Source: UTCHB3 sp008363265 (GTDB taxonomy: Bacteria; Bacteroidota; Ignavibacteria; Ignavibacteriales; Ignavibacteriaceae). From it: a DNA stretch of 64,000 bases. Below, one piece after another: positions 62,893 to 64,000 of the stretch. The stretch lies in the NCBI GenBank assembly GCA_045863055.1, contig BTUW01000024.1, positions 1 through 64,000 on the forward strand, given 5' to 3'. Each line of letters opens with the position of its first letter. Within the stretch, counting starts at the first letter, position 1. Below the pieces are notes generated by a model. The model worked only from the letters and a program-made list of their open reading frames with translations. It was not told the DNA's origin and made no database searches. The position numbers were made by a program, and so were the translations under genes.

Positions 62893-64000
62893 ATGAAAAG
62901 AATCCTTACTGTGCTTATACTACTTACCTCAAGTATTTTCGCGCAGAATTATGTCGGTGTCGAAAACTGCGGTATGGGTTGCCATGCTGCTCCACTTCGC
63001 ACATTCCCAGGCTTTAACTCATGGAAGGCGACTTTACACTCTCAGATACATTTACCACCTGCAACAGACAACATGAAAGGTGACTTCACCCAGACTGTTT
63101 CAATGGGTTCCGCTTATGGAAACGCAACTGTAACTTTCCGCGTTGCCGCGGGTGAATGGTTTGCAACCCTCAACCCCGCTACCGGTTCACCGGTTGAGTA
63201 CAAGATCGTTTCAACCTATGGCGGCGGTTGGAAACAGCGCTACCTCGTGAAGATCGGTCAGAGCCACTATATGCTCCCCGTTCAGTGGAACCTTCTCAAA
63301 TACAAAAACAATTCTTCAGGCAACTGGGCAGCATACAATCCACAGACATGGTTTACCACATCAGGTTCACTTAAAGTTCAGGATAACGCTTTCCGTGCCA
63401 AATCATGGGACAAAACATGCGCCGGCTGCCATGTCGTCCCCGGAAACAACACCAACACCGTTAACGCGGTTGTAACAGGTTCAGATACTGCATGGGTTTA
63501 CAGTTGGGCAAACAACAGCAGCCCTGCCAACATGGTAGTAGGTTGCGAATCATGCCACGGACATCCCAGCGGATTCTCGGGTACCGGTCATGTTAAAAAA
63601 CTTACAGACCTTTCATACGAAAGAAAGCTTGATGTTTGCGGTCAGTGCCACTTCAGAGGCTACAGCAAAAACCAGGTTTTTGAATATCCATACGATGAAA
63701 CAACCGGTAAAACCTACCCTGTCGGTGAAGACCTCGCCGGATATATCTTCGCTAAACCGGGTCTCTGGCCTGACGGCAAGACCTCGAAACAGCATCACCA
63801 GCAGTCGCAAGACTTTAAGTACTCCGCGCACTTCAATACCACTACCGGTATGATGACCTGCGTTACCTGTCACGATCCGCATCAGGAAACAGCTCAGGCT
63901 CACCAGTTGAAACAGGATTTCAATTCTCTTACACCCGGTGTTGGCTGCGTAATGTGCCACGCTGACAAAGCTGCTGAAACAAACGGCATTAACAATCACT
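62893..64000 (+). CDS. Multihaem c-type cytochrome, cut by the window end
   Basis: A gene starting at ATG 62893 (AGGAG at 62877-62881) with signal peptide MKRILTVLILLTSSIFAQ; it remains open at base 64000, giving about 369 aa so far. Haem sites are CAGCH, CESCH, CGQCH, CVTCH and CVMCH, and an unusual CGMGCH (CxxxCH) right after the signal peptide. Between the first and second sites about 145 residues are beta-rich (VTFRVAAGEWFATLN). It resembles multihaem cytochromes with a cytochrome c554 or doubled-CxxCH character. It is probably a periplasmic electron carrier; the full haem count is unknown. Confidence 0.88.
   Translation, partial: MKRILTVLILLTSSIFAQNYVGVENCGMGCHAAPLRTFPGFNSWKATLHSQIHLPPATDNMKGDFTQTVSMGSAYGNATVTFRVAAGEWFATLNPATGSPVEYKIVSTYGGGWKQRYLVKIGQSHYMLPVQWNLLKYKNNSSGNWAAYNPQTWFTTSGSLKVQDNAFRAKSWDKTCAGCHVVPGNNTNTVNAVVTGSDTAWVYSWANNSSPANMVVGCESCHGHPSGFSGTGHVKKLTDLSYERKLDVCGQCHFRGYSKNQVFEYPYDETTGKTYPVGEDLAGYIFAKPGLWPDGKTSKQHHQQSQDFKYSAHFNTTTGMMTCVTCHDPHQETAQAHQLKQDFNSLTPGVGCVMCHADKAAETNGINNH

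Overview
The window looks like chromosomal DNA from a member of the Ignavibacteriota (Bacteroidota/Chlorobiota side of the tree). Two secreted proteins (9023-10267 and 35384-36220) end in a type IX secretion sorting domain with the motif YPNPFNPET and a terminal KKM-(L/I)LK, which is typical of that group. Many other proteins have signal peptides, lipoboxes or outer-membrane barrel character, and respiration relies on multihaem cytochromes. The placement rests on motifs only; no search was run.

Layout. 113-2132: an RloA/RloB-like ATPase plus TOPRIM-like pair preceded by a 9-bp inverted repeat. 2238-2981: a cytochrome b561-type protein, followed by a 468-bp repeat-rich gap. 3450-8955: housekeeping (DUF1015, serC, a lipoprotein, alaS). 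9023-15025, minus strand: a T9SS-exported YCF48-like propeller protein, a LuxR-type response regulator with a giant propeller sensor kinase, and a YitT transporter. 15193-17147: a tandem MerR regulator coupled to an alpha/beta hydrolase. 17296-21258: a sulfur-respiration operon (octahaem tetrathionate-reductase-type cytochrome, cytochrome b, two YeeE/YedE transporters, the second with a rhodanese-like domain that lacks its cysteine). 21259-21587: strongly structured intergenic DNA. 21588-23880: a TonB receptor with a CxxxM/HxM copper-type motif and a small Cys-rich membrane protein. 24044-27167: dnaB and a TcmP/three-Cys-motif pair in which tcmP carries a one-base frameshift. 27188-28048: endonuclease IV.

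28193-36220 is the most unusual region: a tightly packed minus-strand operon running T9SS protein, PqqD-like RRE, ATP-grasp ligase, fold-III PLP decarboxylase, a urea-transporter/M23-peptidase fusion, TPR protein, outer-membrane barrel and an RmlD-like reductase with an apparent ATA start. I know of no described system with this composition, and it is my main candidate for an undescribed pathway.

36381-41057 carries a transglutaminase-like protein, a barrel protein, rfbB and a polysaccharide-export SLBB protein. 41170-45159 holds a Gly-rich lipoprotein, an MNT nucleotidyltransferase with a truncated partner, an ABC-F ATPase and proC. 45389-51479 is a second defence-like island: an AAA ATPase, a deleted DUF4276 partner, an unrecognised gene and a 1256-aa type IIG restriction-modification enzyme. 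51622-53013 holds a secreted protein, tRNA-Ser(GCT) and a GIY-YIG protein. 53145-59451 is an RND/adaptor/TolC metal-efflux operon with a His-rich protein. 59744-62741 has a DUF2911 protein and an OmpR/EnvZ-type two-component system. The window ends inside a multihaem cytochrome c gene (62893 onward).

By eye, the defence-type genes (163-2132, 25584-27167, 45389-51479) are more AT-rich and use more TTA/ATT-type codons than the CTC/GCG-rich housekeeping genes, which suggests transfer. I did not compute this.
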